Assembly (NCBI RefSeq): GCF_014898055.3
Contig: NW_023604295.1
Coordinates: 66,303,730 to 66,367,729, forward strand
Direction: 5' to 3'
DNA: 64,000 nucleotides
Source: Talpa occidentalis
Lineage: Eukaryota; Chordata; Mammalia; Eulipotyphla; Talpidae
Shown: in pieces, positions 25,675 through 39,654 of the stretch
Layout of the letters: each line of letters starts with the position of its first letter
Position numbering within the stretch: the stretch's first letter is position 1
The notes under the pieces: model-generated
Databases searched by the model: none
What the model was told of the DNA's origin: nothing
Seen by the model: only the letters and a program-made list of their open reading frames with translations
Program-made: the position numbers and the translations under genes

Positions 25675-28600
25675 TTACCTCTAGAGACAAGTAGAGACAA
25701 CTTCCTGGTCACCTGTAGGAATATTGTGAAATCAATATACGAACATCATCAGCCCCTAGAGGGTTTCATCTCTGCTTCTAGGCCCTCTTGACCTGGTCTT
25801 TATTCTCCCAACACTACCCTTTTACAACAGCCATCTGCTTGGAGCAGCACAGTTGTTTAGATAACCATGAACTTAAGCACATATTCCAGAGCACAAAGGA
25901 AATCAGGAAAAACACCTAAAAGAAACATGATATTCTAAGCAACTTGTCCCTCTTCCTTTTCCATCAACTTTGCAAGAGATCTGGTTTTGTGAAAGAACAC
26001 CATACGAATTTGCTACAGGTGTTGTGGATAATAGCTGAAGTATGAAAAAGGGTGTCTGCTTATAGAGTTCAAATTGAATTCATTAAATTTATCAAGTTTA
26101 GAAAATAGTTTGAAAGATGAACTATGAAATAGAAGTTTTTTTTTAAATGAAAGCATTTTCTTTAATATTAAATTTATTAAGTAAAACTTGGGAATAAGTG
26201 ATTTGGTCCGAAAAGGGTGGAATTTGGTTGGCCAAGACTGGGACACTGGTTCCACTACCTAGTGTCCTGGCTTTTATCCCAGTGGAAACCACTTCATTAT
26301 AATTTCAATCCTTTATATCTGCAAACCAGAACCATTGAGGAAAGTTTATTCTATTCCTTCAGTTTTTGCACTTTACACATTAAGAGGCAGACAACTTGTT
26401 TCTGCCACATTATCTGGATTCATTTGTGCACTGATGCTGTGTCAATTTTGAAACCCGTCCAGGCAAAGAGAGGTGTCCTGTTTTCTGTCCTAGGCCATCT
26501 GGCTACCTTTACTTACAATTTGTTCAGGCCAAAAAAAAAAAAAAATGTGTACTGGACATGAGGAATACAAATAGAAAAAGGAAAGTGATGTTACCAAAAG
26601 TAGCCAGGAAGACTTTTGTATTAATGCATTTAGTGCTTTCATAGTTTACTTTTTAAAAAAATAAAATATTACTACTCTGTCTGGCATTTAATTATTTTTC
26701 CCTTTGCTCACTAAGTTGTTTTCATAATTTACTAATTCATTTCATCCTTAGTTTTGCCTCAGATAAGGAACACAAATTTTCATTAAGAACTAGCAGGCAC
26801 TAGAACACCAGGCTTTGAAATCTTACCTCAGAGTAGAACACTTTTCTGCAGTCTCCCGGATATGAGATTGGTACATTAGCCTAATCTTTCCAAAAACACA
26901 TCAAATCACCCCTGCACACATGTGCGCACAGAGAGAGAAAGAGAGAGAGAGGGGTTGGGGGAGAAAAAGAGAATGAGGAAGCACTATATTCTAAACAAAT
27001 TGTTTTAAAGATAAGCTTTATTTATTGGCAATCAGTTAATACATGGGTATCTGGGGGGAAAAGGAGCACTCATTCCTTATAACATGTTTTCAACTTTTTT
27101 TCAATTTCATTTACTTTCTTCTTGTTTAGTATAAGGAAGTTCTGGGTTTCTAACATCCAAATAAACCAGATGTGAGGAACACCCAGGTACAAAGGAAGTG
27201 CTTTCAAAAAAGAGAAAACTCACCTGAAAACAGTTAAGGCAAGTTTCTTTAGACACCATTTCTCTGTGAATTCTACTGGCCATTAGTCTTGTCCTTATAA
27301 TACATTGTTACTCAGGTTCTTATTTGTTCATTCATAAAATATTCTCAGACATGCATATAAACTGTATCTTCTCTCCAACAACCTCCAGTAAATATATCCC
27401 TCCAAATGACTGAGTTGACTAGTTTAACAATCACCACACTGTTCATCACATAAAGATTGCTATTTCTTTTCCGTTGCATACTTACAATCTGTTTCTTGTA
27501 AAGTTGAAACAAGGTTGTTTTCTCATGTTGAAAGAACTGACAGCTGTAATTACTCCTACCTCTGCAGGAGGACTTGGTTCCCAACATTCAACTACATACT
27601 GCATGAACCATGAATCTGTTCAGTGTTTTCAAAGATGAGAAAGGGTGATCTCAGAAAACAAATCACTAAAGTACTATTTTCACCCTCTCAATAAAACCCA
27701 ACCTTCAACAGTTTATGAGAGGATTCTTTAAAATTTGAACTTGTTAAAATACAATGGTAAAACATATATTTTTATATATAATATTTGTGCATTTATAATT
27801 GATGAGCTTTTACAAATGATATTTGGCTTTGTGAAAAAAATATTGATCCTCTTCCTTTTCACAATATCCATTGACAATGCAAAAGTCACCCACCCTTAAA
27901 ACCAAAATGGATAGCTATCAAAGGTGAACTAACCTAACATCATGCTTAATTTGTTTTGTTTACCTTTGCATCTGTAGTAACATGCTTCTGGTTAATACCA
28001 TTCTTGAAATTAACAAAATATTGCATATATTAAATGAAATTATATATATTATATATTATTATATATATTGGTAATGGTCAGCAGGAAGTTAACTTCCACT
28101 AAATGTTACTTAATAATCTTATTAACATAACTTTAAAATATTATTATATATTCTGAGCTTTAAGATGGTTGTTTTACAATTTAAGAAAAATTTTCCAAGC
28201 CATTGAAGTTAAAAATATATATAAGGTCATTATATTATAGCACAATTTTATATACACTTCTTTGCTAATGAGCTTGAAAACTCTTCCAACTTGAGAAACA
28301 AGTCTTATATTAATCTTTTCATGTTTAATTTACAATGTCATCAAATATATAGTGAGTGCTGAATAGGTGTCATTTTGAAAAGATTTCAAGAATTCTTTAA
28401 TAAAATTAATTCTTCAATAAAATTTTCTCTTAAAAATAAGCAAGATAAAAATCTTTCAAACCTTTTATGACAATTATTTTTCCACTGATGAACTCCTTTT
28501 TGTAAACAGTAAAAGCACCAAAATGGAGTGATTAAGTCATATGTAGCTTTTTGGTAAGAGTACTGCTAAAAAGTAGTTAAGATTGTTATTTGTGAAGGAT

Positions 28601-29180
28601 TTTCAGATAAAGGCTGATCTTTTTAGCCCAATAAAATGAAGTTGAGCGTATAACAAAATTATTCCATAGTTATCTAGGACATAAAACTTATGTATCATCT
28701 CTTGCTAATGAAATTTTAGATAAAGTAAGTCACATTTTATATTTACTATTGCTCCACTATCATAATCATTCAATATATGAATTTACATACTGTAATATGG
28801 TTTACCAAAGTTAGTCTACTAAGGGTGTCATTTCTATTTGGATCATATATGGATAACTCCCTTATGTCTCAAATAAAATATTGATTTTTAAAAGCTCCAT
28901 TGCTTTTAAACCATCATCTACTTGTTTCTGAGAACTTTGTGGACATTATACAATCCTTTCACCATCTACCAATTACAGACAGTTGTTCACAAAATAGTTG
29001 CCAAATGATTGAAAAATTTTATAAAATAAATCCTTGTTTAACTGATAATTTAAAAATCTTCTTTATTATATCAAGCTCAGAAATTGATTACTAAATCGGT
29101 ATTTTCAAAGCTAGTAGAGAACTATGATTTTCTATACCCTCTTCATACATCTAAATAATTCAGAAAGGGGAAGGTTCTTT
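25675..29180. other. Unassigned AT-rich sequence
   Basis: Contains an A-run at 26529-26543 after a 114-codon frame, the GA tract, and a pure A/T patch near 28040-28070. No target-site duplication around the A-run was found to prove a retrocopy. Confidence 0.4.
26925..26985. repeat. GA-rich purine tract
   Basis: CAGAGAGAGAAAGAGAGAGA followed by G- and A-runs; a polypurine strand of about 60 bases. Confidence 0.85.
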
Positions 29181-29184
29181 TTTC

Positions 29185-29990
29185 TATATTTACTAATTTA
29201 TTGAAGCATTTAGCAAATATTTACTGAGTCTCACTTTGTATCAGAAATTTTCCTGGGCACTAGGGAAAAACTGGCAAACAAATGAGCCTGAAAATGCCTG
29301 TTTCCCTTTGAAAGGGAAAAAGATGTAACTTTTATTAATTACATATGTATGGAGAATGGTAAATTGTGGCAAGTGTTGCAGAGATATTAAAAATAGCAAG
29401 TATCCCAAAGAGTATTGGGGAAAGAAGAACAGAAAATCTAAAGTAGAAATCAAAGCAAGCCTTGTTGAGAGGTTGGCATTTGAAGGGGAAAATGAAGGCG
29501 TCGAGAGAGGGCCCTCTTGAATGAGCTACATTTGCAGCAAGTGGGAAAGCACTTTATCTCACTCCATGACAAAAAAGACCTGGCCTTCCAGGTCACTGTG
29601 GAGAGACCAGGGATACAGTCACATGAGAAAGGGGAGAGGATACAGTCACTAGTACCTCTGGGGGGAGATCATCTGGACCTTGCAGTCAATTCCAAGGACT
29701 TCGGTTTTTACTTTGAGTGAGATGGGAAACCCTGGAGGATTGTCAGTGAACCTGTGCTATAGATTTAGCATTTTAATAGAATTACTTTCTATTGAAAATG
29801 GATTGCAACTATAATGGGACAAAGGCAGAAGCAGAAAGCCTAACTTTTATAATAACCTAGGGAAAAGATGGCAGTGGCTGGTGAGGGAGATTAGCAGGGG
29901 AGATGGTAAGAAATGGTTATTTTCTTGTTATAATTTGAAAGTACAGCCAACTAAATTTACTACCACTGTAAGCAGAATATAAGAGAAAGA
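29185..29990 (-). mobile_element. Ancient LINE (L2-type) relic, patchy
   Basis: AGCAAATATTTACTGAGTCT, TTTCCTGGGCACTAGGG and GGCAAACAAATGAGCCTG are the reversed L2 end. Further right, TTTTTACTTTGAGTGAGATG with GGGAAACCCTGGAGG and ATAACCTAGGGAAAAGATGG with CAGTGGCT match a widely dispersed segment normally found next to it. The 29300-29480 part is poorly conserved. Confidence 0.5.
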
Positions 29991-30697
29991 AAACATCAAC
30001 ATCGACCCTAAAGGTCTGAACTGATCACCTGGAAGGGGAACGCGACCATGAGTTGAAAGGAGGAAGACAGCAGGAAAAGAGTATTTGGGGAGTGAGATAG
30101 GGAGGGAAAGACAAAATCAGTTTATAATCAGTATCTCTTGAGATGGACATATTAAGAAGGAAGTTAAATACATGAATCCACATTTTGGAAAAGTCTAGTA
30201 ATGGAGAGACAATAACAAAGTCATTGGAAAAAGAACCATTTCTGTAAAAGATGACGGAGGAGGGGAAGGCATTGTGGTTCCAGCAAAGTGACATAAAACC
30301 TCTTGGACTCATACACATCCTCCAAGGTGAAGCTGAAATCCCAGCCCTGACTGTCTCTTCCCTTAACTACTCTCGTTCATCATGTATCTCTTCATTTTGT
30401 AAATATCCATAGCTTTTATGGTATACATAGTCCACTGAGTAATTAATATAGAATGGGGTACTTACTAGGACTGTATTCATTTAAATATGTTTTATTGTAA
30501 TATTTTAGATTTGTTTCTCCACTTTGCCACAAGAGGTTACAAATATGCACGTTATATAGTAAAAATTAGAAATAAACAATTTTACAGATAAATACTAACA
30601 AATGAACCTCAAACAACTTTTCTAACCAGCAAATTATTATCATAAATGCTGGAATTTAGGCACTAGTTCATAAAAAATCTTTTCAAAGAGCTGACTA

Positions 30698-30730
30698 TAT
30701 ATGTGAGTGTGAGAGAGTGTGTGTGTGTGT
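30698..30730. repeat. (GT)n microsatellite
   Basis: ATGTGAGTGTGAGAGAGTGT followed by GTGTGTGTGT. Confidence 0.85.
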
Positions 30731-33650
30731 CCTCCATCAGCTAGAAACATACCAACTGTCACTGTGTTTTTCATATTCACTCTTGCATTAAACATATTCC
30801 TATGATCATAAAAAGAGATTTTACTTTGTGTTTTAATTTTGCACAAAAAAATTTCAACAGGATGGGAAATATAAATGTTCTTTCAGAAAGTTATAATTTT
30901 GTTTATGAATGTTGAAATGATAAAGAATAATGATGTGAATTTCAGCAATTTTTCATATATAAATGTATGCATTCCATTAGTTCTTCCTAAAACATTTAAC
31001 AGTATGAACATTTTAGGTCCTGAGATTTATTCATAAAAACAGATGAGTAAAATCACCTAGACATCTTGAATAGTCCTGACCTTAAGTTAAAACTTCCATA
31101 TGTGAAAGGAGGTTGGGGGTGGAGAAAGTGGGTCTGTGCATTTTCTGAGCGCCTTTAATCATAATAAGAAACAGCAGAAACAGCATGAGGAGGTTGTTTT
31201 AGGTTTACCAGAAATATTTTGGAGAGTATTTTAATTCTGAAGTGTATGTGACTTATGTATGTTGTGTTATGTGTTGTGTTGCCTCTGGTCACTCAATGAA
31301 CTAGAGATAGGGTCTGGAATGAAATCAGTTAAAACAGAAAATACAAATTAATATGGACATCATAATGATGATAATTACTTTTATGATGCAGAGAAAATGA
31401 GCTGAAATACCCAAGAACGTACATGAGATCATGTAAACAAATTCATGTTACAATTTCAAGGTGGGATAGAAGTATATGAAATGAAAAAAATCCCTTCCAA
31501 AAATATTGCATTTTTAAAATATTTTTTCAATGATTTTAATAACAAAAATCCCACTTGCAGCCTCCTACAAATGCCTCCCACTTTTTTCAAGATTAAGGGT
31601 GAAGGGATTCCTACAAACAGAATGTGGAATAAGAATTTACATTCTTGAGGATCAGATTATACTAGACTGCATAGCAGATTAGCAAATTACATGTATTAAC
31701 ATTTAATTTCAATCATGCAAGTGTTTTTACATACACTATATTGGGGTGCCTTCTTCACTTGTCAATTCTACTATAAACTTTTATCCCTTAAAACAAAAAT
31801 CAAGAGGACAGAAAATTTGACTTTTTTTCTATTAATATCATTCACCACACCTATGTCTATCAAAATTGACACACAAGCTACTAAAAAGTTCACACTAAGC
31901 ACTTGAAGTTCACAACTAGTGTCTGATGGATAACATAGCACTTCTGTGCGTCTAGTTTCAATGGTTTTCTATTTCAGCAAGGAAAATCCAGCCAGTGACA
32001 AATATTTTAGAATAGTGGTTGTTCTACCTTCAAATTAAAACTTTAAAAAATGCCTGGCATTGTTTCAGTAAATAGGACATTTTTAGTAAATATGTACAGA
32101 CTAAATGAAATATGTTCAAAGGCAAAACTTTATTCAGCCAGTGAGTTTACATCTGCAAAATAATGTCTGACCTGTTTTCAGGAAAATGCAATATTTCACA
32201 AAATCAACTGAATTATAGAAAATTTTTATATTATTTTTGTTTATGATATTCTAGATTTCAACTGACTCCTGGGTTACCGTGGCCCCTACTGCTATTCTTT
32301 GGCCCTTTTAAAGGATTATATTCCTCGACCAGTATGTATTGACTTCAAATTTTGCATTACACCATCAGAACTCTTTGTGACTCTTTACTTTCAGGTCACA
32401 ATATTGATGGGCATGTTTCACAATTAATATGCAATATCTTTTGACTCAAACTACATTTTCTATTTGCAAATACCTAAATTATATAATGTCTGAAAAGGTA
32501 ATAATTTCTTCTCTTCCCATCCAGACTAATGTGCCAGTGTCAAAAATTGAAAAATAACCCAATGTGTTCACCAACTGTTTCTACAAATGAAATGACAAAC
32601 ACACCATTTCTAAAATGGGTAGGTTAAAAAAACAGATAAGATTAAATCAATCATGGAAGGATGTTTGAAAAGAACTAATTTTGTTCCATAATCCTAACAT
32701 TACACATGATTTTTGAAAGTATGTATTTTCCACAACGTCAAGAGCACTACTTTTATTTGATCATTTTTCAATCTTTAAAAGTAAGAAGAACTCTAAATTC
32801 AATTTGGATTTTTGCTTCACAAAAGATGGAACATTTTATGTAACTTTTCTTATTGTCATATAATTTATTCATAAATTCTTTTCATTTGCTCTTAAGTAAA
32901 ATTTACTTAACACTTCTTATTTCCTCTGCTCATAAATAAAAATGTTAATCCCACTAAGAAAGAGAGAAAGGATTCTTTCCTGTAACTTGGTAAATCTTAT
33001 AAAAAATAACCACTAGTCCCCACTATACTTTAGATATGTTAAAAACAAGTATCTGAAAAAACACTGTTCTTTATAGTGATTATTTATAGTGATGCTTTTA
33101 TCAGATCTCTTATATGTCCATGTTTTCACTTGGATACATAGTATAGTTGTGCAATAATAAACAAGCATATACATATATGCTTACAAACATGCACATGTGT
33201 ATGGTATTGCATGTGCATGGTATTGGTTTATATTTGTATGGCATCCTCAATGCAAAAATTTTCTCATTTTCACTGCAAAATATTAGTGCTCTTTAGGCAT
33301 TGTAAATTTCTAAAATATAACTTTTTCTCCCCAATTCCTTCATTCTTCTCATCTTTATTGAACACCCCTATCTCATGCCTCACCCATTCTTTTTCTTTAA
33401 AGTATCTAGTATATAAAGACATTTCCATTTTAGTTGCTTTCGATTTACCAGCTACTTTGTTTGCCATTAAGGGAACTGAATGATATTTACTAAATTTATT
33501 CTTTGTTGGTCAGTTCATGATTTCAACTGTTATTCAATAGTATAATCCTTTTATGCACCATGTTAGATTTCTAGGAAAATGTCCTCATGGGTGAGAATTA
33601 ATCATGTATGATCAGATTCAACATAAAAAAATCATTTTGTTTCCAGAATT

Positions 33651-33740
33651 ATCATCTATAATATATAATATAATTATCATCTATAATATATTATATCATC
33701 TATAATATATATCATCTATAATATATCATCTATAATATAT
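33651..33740 (+). repeat. Short AT-rich minisatellite (ATCATCTATAATAT unit)
   Basis: ATCATCTATAATAT recurs with starts near 33651, 33676, 33695, 33711 and 33725. Spacers are AT-only and of variable length. Confidence 0.85.
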
Positions 33741-34260
33741 CTTCTAATATCAACTTTTTTCCCTTTATTAAATGATATTACTTTTTGAAGCTGTTCCATG
33801 TAGTGTCTTCTTCATTGGTGCTTGACTGAACCACAGCAGTGGAGATGGAGATTTGTAAATTGATTCTACACATATTTGAGAAAGAGTTCTCAGGAAATAG
33901 TGGATATGTATTATAAAATCAGATTTGATTCAACTTCTTTTCATTGGGTGATTGAGTGGATATTAATGTATTATTTGAGATAGAGAATAGAGAAGCAAGA
34001 GCAGGCATCTTTACTCAAAATTGAGGCATTTAAATCCATTTACCCAATAAGAAGGATATAAGTTATTGAAAATTATGAATTCAGACAAACTTATGCAGAA
34101 TAACACCACCTAAGACCTTCCAAACATTTGTATTATGAACATAGCTCTATATTATTTTCAAATTATTTTAATAAGAATTAGTTTAGCTCACAGAATATAT
34201 CTATGTAAATTGACTATGTCTACACAGGGAATGGTTTCATTACAAGAGTTCATATAATGA

Positions 34261-34528
34261 GGGGTCTCCCTGGTGGCGTGAGGGGTTAAGACGCAACCTA
34301 TGAAGCAGTCCTCAGCCACTGTAGCACAAGTTCGATCCCCGGCCAGGGAGCAACCCACATGGTGCAGCAGACCTCTCCTGACTCGCCTGCTGCTCCCCTC
34401 AGCAGTGTATTTCAGTCAATCTGCCTGTTCTGTTCCCCACTCTGTCTCTGGTGAATCCTCTCACCCTCCCATGCCTCTGGCCTATACCCCAGTTCTTGTA
34501 TGCATAAATAAATAAATCTTTTTGTAAA
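34261..34528 (+). mobile_element. tRNA-derived SINE, group B
   Basis: Intact B box GTTCGATCCCC, and head GTGAGGGGTTAAGACGCAAC. Flanking repeats AGTTCATATAATGA (34247-34260) and AGTTTATATAATGA (34529-34542) differ at one base. Confidence 0.92.
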
Positions 34529-34542
34529 AGTTTATATAATGA

Positions 34543-35555
34543 ACATTACTGAAAATTAACAAAACTTTTTATATTCTTACCTTAAGAATTATCATATAAA
34601 AGTAAAAAATAATACATATATGCATGTGTCTATGCATGTATCTATGTGTGCATAACACACACAACTAAGGTATTTCTAACACATTTGCTATAGAGAAAAT
34701 GAAGCAGAATCATTAGGAACATATTTTTTAAACTAGTGAGTCTACGCAAAATATCAATTTTCTAATCTTCTTTCTCTCATCCCTCTCTCAAAGAAATCAT
34801 CAGAAAAATGTTTCTATACAGAAATGTTTTTTTTCTTTCTGTGAAAGAAATTTAATTTTGTAAAGGTATAAATATTTTTATAAAGGCATAATTTTATTTT
34901 TACATGTCATACATTCTACAAAATCAAAACCTGTGTGTGGTTTTATCAAATGCTTGCTATTCATGGTATAAGAATATGATTGGTATTCTCTAACTTATTT
35001 TAAATTATACAACTAAAGTTGGTCAACCAACTGTTTTATTTCAATTAACAGCTTGTGCCTATTCTCACTATTTCCCCCTCAACTCTCATTAAACACTCCA
35101 TGTCTAATAATTAGCTTTGGGAATTGAAAAGCATAAGTAATTGCAATTCACCATCACTGCAGATTCAAAGGGTTTGGAGAATGAGGTTCAACCTAATATT
35201 CAGAACTCTATTTTGCCAAAAATAAATAACTGAATGGTTCTGTTTAAGTAACAAAATAATGAAAAGGAAATGCACCTGCTTATATTAAAAGTGATAATAT
35301 TCACGGAAATTATTGTCTTGATATGTTCAGATGTTTTCTAAGTCAATTACCTAAAAGGTGTGTTAAAACCTCAAACCAAAAATTATGAAAGGAAACTAGA
35401 TTTTAAAAAATCAGTTCTCAATAAGTACAAACTAGAAGGAGCATATTGACAAAGACTTCTTTGGTAAAGTCAGAATTCAAAAGAACCTGTGTTTTTCTAG
35501 AATTATACAGAGTCAAAGTAACTACAAAATAGCATCACATGCAAAAAGACAGAGG
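34543..35555. other. Unassigned AT-rich sequence
   Basis: No feature recognised except a TATGCATG-rich patch near 34620. Confidence 0.5.
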
Positions 35556-35559
35556 AAAC

Positions 35560-36010
35560 TTAAATGCATGTTGCTCAGTAAATGAAGTCAATCCAAAAAG
35601 GCTATGTACTGTATGATTCTTTCTTTATTACATTCTGGAAAAGGCAAAATTATAGGGATACTAAAAATTGCAGTGTTGCCATAGAAGGGAGAAGGGATGA
35701 CAGGTGGAATACAAGGGATTTTTAGGTCAATGAAACTCTGCTGCATGACACTGGAATGGTAAATACATACATTATGCATTTTACTAAACTTGCATGAAAA
35801 CTTTCCTCAAATGTAAACTATGGACCTCAGATGAAAAATATATCAATATTGGTTCATCAATTTTAGCAAATACATGACAGCATTGCAAGATGTTAATTAT
35901 AAGAGGAGACTGGGGGATAGGTGATGGGAAACTATATGTGAACTCTTTACCCTGTATTTGGTTTCATTTTTTTGTAAACATAAACTGCTCTAGGAAAAAA
36001 AGTCTTATTA
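35560..36010 (+). mobile_element. Ancient L1 3' end fragment (L1M type)
   Basis: Resembles the 3' end of old mammalian L1s: CTGTATGATTC, ACATTCTGGAAAAGGCAAAA, GTCAATGAAACTCTGCTGCA, ATGTAAACTATGGAC, TTGGTTCATCAATTTTAGCA and AACTGCTCTAGGAAAAAAAG in the expected order. No coding potential is left. Confidence 0.7.
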
Positions 36011-36048
36011 ATTTTTGAAAATGTTAAACTGATGACAGTTAAACTGTC

Positions 36049-36144
36049 TGTGGTAAAATATAGTATCAAATAGAAATTTATGGGAAAATAACTAGTATGT
36101 GGTAAAATATAGTATTAAATAGAAATTTATGGGAAAAATAACTT
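36049..36144 (+). repeat. Local tandem duplication, period about 49 bp
   Basis: TGTGGTAAAATATAGTAT followed by C/T-AAATAGAAATTTATGGG occurs at 36049 and again at 36098. The copies differ by one substitution and one extra A. It lies just downstream of the old L1 3' end. Confidence 0.93.
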
Positions 36145-36390
36145 CAAACTAAATGCAATATAATACTCTGGATTGGATCCTGGAATGGGAGAAAGGCCTT
36201 AGTGTAGAAAAAACTGGTGAAATCTGAATGAATTCTGTAGTTTAGTTAATAGTAATGTACCAAGTTAAATTTTTTAGCTTTTAGGAATATACCATGGTTT
36301 TATAAAATCTTAATATTAGAGGAAACTAGGTAGAGTTTGAGAATTCTTAGTGCTGTCATTGCCACTATTCTATAAATATAAATTACTCCA

Positions 36391-36648
36391 GGGCTTCCCT
36401 TGTGGTACAAGAGGTTAAGACGCAATCTATGAAGCTATCTGCAGCCACTGCAGCACGAGTTCGATTGATGGCCGGATAGCTACCCACTTGGCACAGCAGA
36501 CCTCTCCTGTCTCACCTGCTGCTCCCCTCAGCAGTGTGTTTCAGCTGATCTGCCTGTTCTGCTCCCCACTCTGTCTCTGGTGAATCCTCTCACCTCTGGC
36601 CTATACCCCAGTTCTTGTATGCATAAATAAATAAATATTATATATATA
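36391..36648 (+). mobile_element. tRNA-derived SINE, group B
   Basis: Head GGGCTTCCCTTGTGGTACAA, GAGTTCGATTG as a damaged B box, and tail ATGCATAAATAAATAAATAT running into a short (TA)n. No convincing target-site duplication. Confidence 0.9.
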
Positions 36649-37228
36649 TATCTCACTCCAATATAAACTTCTCAAATTCAGCATCATACGTGATTATGAA
36701 ATACACAGCTAGAATTAAATGTCTACCTATTACAGATCATATTCCTCTTTCACTGTAAAAGCCAGATTATAAGAATGAGACAACACAGGATTGTTTCTAA
36801 CCCTCTTTTGAGTGTAAAACATCTAGTGGAGGTACTTATACATTTTCAATGTCTGATTCTCAATTCCTAGAATCAGATGAAAACAAAGATCTTATGAAGC
36901 CACTTAATAGTATAAGCTTGCAGTGTACTAATTAACATGACAGCTACAGTATAAGTTTCAGAAGACAACAAGTATTACTAGAAAAGTCTGGGATATCTTG
37001 TCTCATTTAAGACACTGATTTTTTTCTCCCAAACGGTGTAGATATTATGTGAAATTCAGTATTTAAAGATTCTATTAAATACAATGTAATTTTTTATTGT
37101 ATTCCAAGCTTTTCATTTTTCAAATAGCTTTGTAAATGACATTTAGAAATTCTTCCATAGTAAAACATCTACTAATTAGCTAAAAAGTCAAAAGGGTATT
37201 TCCCATCCTATTTAAAATGCTACAGCTC

Positions 37229-37490
37229 GGCCTCCCTAGTGGTGCAAGGGGTTAAGACACAGCACTATGAAGATATCTGCAGCATGAGTTCAATCCCCAG
37301 CCAGGGAGGTGACCCAAATTGTGCAACAGACCTCTCCCATCTCACCCACTGCTCCCCTCTGCAGTGTATTTCAATACATCTGCCTGTTCTGCTCCCCACT
37401 CTGTCTCTGATGAATCCTCTCACTGCCCCCTCCACCTCTAGGCTGTATCCCAGCTCTTGTATGCATAAATAAATAAAATAAATCACAAAA
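37229..37490 (+). mobile_element. tRNA-derived SINE, group B
   Basis: The head has lost about nine bases (CCACTGCAG) before GCATGAGTTCAATCCCC. Body and GTATGCATAAATAAATAAAA tail are present. The flanks show no clear duplication. Confidence 0.9.
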
Positions 37491-37504
37491 TTAAAAAAAA
37501 AAAG

Positions 37505-38885
37505 TCAGAGCTGGTTAACTGTTTGGTTAATTTAATTTTTTAATATTATCTTTAGTGAGTACTATCCTGGGTCTATGTTCTTCTTTTTTTTTCCTTTGAA
37601 AAACCATAAAATGAACCATTGCAGGTGAGGTTATTGAAAGATTTGATGGATCAGTGGTCTAAATCAATATACTAAATCCCAGTAAGAATAAATAACAGTT
37701 ATGTAAAATTTAATGGAGCAGTTGTTCTTTGCATTAAAATCCTTGGTTGGTACTTGATGGCTGTGGTATTTCCTGAAAGATACACATTTGAATCTTCTAA
37801 GATACAAATTCAGGCCTACATCTGTTTCCCATGGATTTATATGCACTAAGGAACATATCAATTTGAGTAATTTATTTCAATTTTGAATTAATGTTCAAAA
37901 AAAATTGAAATCACAATGGCCCTTTGTTTCATCCTAAATATTTTCCAATAAGAAAGAATATTATAGTCACGGGATTTGAAAAATTAGGACAGGGTTATAA
38001 GAATTAGTATTTGTTGATAAGTGCCTGGAGATGTTTCATGCTCTATTTGTTTATACTCATCTCCTGTGGAACATTCCCTGCTTCTATAACAGCGTCAGCA
38101 ATTATTCCTCTTCTGTTTAAGCATTGTTGTAAATACTGGTCTATGTCTCTTCTGAGAATCATAATTTCTAGAAATGTTATATCTAATCATTTCCAAAGGG
38201 AAAATGAGTACTAGAAGAAAAGCTATCTAGTGAGCAATGCATGTGGTAATAATTGTTTAAATTTTATTTAAAATTTTATCTTTTATTTTCTATTTATATC
38301 CCTTTCTATCACACATTCTGTCCATTTCAGAGTATGCCTTCATAAATTACCTGTTTTATACTGTATGTGCCATATAATATAAATATTGGGATAAATATTA
38401 CTTTTGCTTCTATATACCCTCCACTGCCAAAAAACCCATAGTTGGATCTGCCAATGTTTACAAAACACCTTCTACAAATGCCTGTGGTATCTATTAGAAA
38501 CTTTAATCTTCATAGCTTCCATATTTCCCTATAATTTGGAAATGATTCACAATATTGGAGCAGTGATACAGAATTTGAAATTCTGGAATAAAGCAATAAA
38601 ATATCACTCCATATGTTATGAATATAGATAGATACAGATATATATATGTATGCATATACTTGTTCATAGTATGTATACAGGAATAGTTGTATATAATGTA
38701 AATGTATTTAATGTCAATACCAGCAGATTTTTTTTTAAAATACTCCTACCTTAACTGACCATCTGCAACCTGAAACTAGATCACATCACTAATTTTTAAA
38801 TTCACTTAATTTATACTTTTTAAATTTTTGTGAAACCAACCTATTCAAATTTACTTATAGATGAACCCCTTGATATTGATCCAGA
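37505..38885. other. Unassigned AT-rich sequence
   Basis: No feature recognised; ATATAT-rich patch near 38620-38660. Confidence 0.5.
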
Positions 38886-38887
38886 AC

Positions 38888-39002
38888 ATTGACTCTCAAA
38901 GTATAGTCCATGGGTCAACACCATCAGTGGCACACTCTATAACCATAGGGCGGGAGTCTTAAAGTAGATTTTGGTGCACTGAGAAATTTGAGAAATTCTG
39001 AT
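38888..39002 (+). mobile_element. MER5-like relic, internally deleted
   Basis: TTGACTCTCAAAGTATAGTC, CATGGGTCAACACCATCAGT at one end and TTTGAGAAATTCTGATCT near the other resemble MER5-family sequence; the middle is shortened. Confidence 0.5.
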
Positions 39003-39419
39003 CTGGGATATGCTAACATACTCATCAGTTATCATCACTCACTCACAATCTCATGGAAATTAGTGAATCCTATTCCTTTTTATCCAGGTAACACCCTTTC
39101 TTATAGAATATACATTACAAATGATCCAGTATCCATCACCTCACTGCTTTGCCAACTGTTCTTTGCACCTCCAGTCTAAGTCCATAGAGCAAACTTTCTA
39201 ATTCCCAGACTGCCTAGCAATTTTCCTTTAGGAGGATTCATATTTCCTGTTATGGTATATGAATAACTCTTCATAATCCAGTTATAATTCTAACTTTATT
39301 ATTTTTTCCTTCACAAATTCCATCACCAATACCTTTTCTACACAAGTTTAGATGACATCTGTTTCTCAGAATGTAATGCTGTTTTGTATTCTGGGCTTTC
39401 TACATGTAGTACCTAATCA

Positions 39420-39650
39420 CATATACCTGGTTATTTTCTGCTCATCTTTAAAGTTTCAGAACCTCTAGATAAGAAATTTCCTGACTCATGTCTAGCAGAG
39501 CTGATGATATTCTATATATCATTGTATCTACTATGTGTTATAAGTGATATCTGTAATTGTATTATATTTGCTAGCTGATGGATTGATCTCTCTCCCCAAA
39601 CTTTAAGCTTCCCAAGGAAATATCTGTCTTTCCTCCTTAACAAGAGAAGT
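39420..39650 (+). mobile_element. L2 LINE 3' end relic
   Basis: AGAAATTTCCTGACTCATGT, GTAATTGTATTATATTTGCT and CCCAAACTTTAAGCTTCCCA match successive L2 blocks. It is followed directly by a MIR. Confidence 0.6.
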
Positions 39651-39654
39651 GGTG

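Larger units (their letters stand above)
29995..34246. other. Unassigned AT-rich sequence
   Basis: Holds the (GT)n and the ATCATCTATAATAT minisatellite; otherwise no recognised element. Confidence 0.5.

Noticed and set aside
26217..26561. 114-codon frame ending near an A-run, possible retrocopy
   Set aside because: The A-run encodes the terminal lysines of the frame; no target duplication around the block and no recognisable parent protein.
29301..29320. TTCCCTTTGAAAGGGAA inverted repeat
   Set aside because: Short palindrome inside an old LINE relic; expected by chance in 64 kb.
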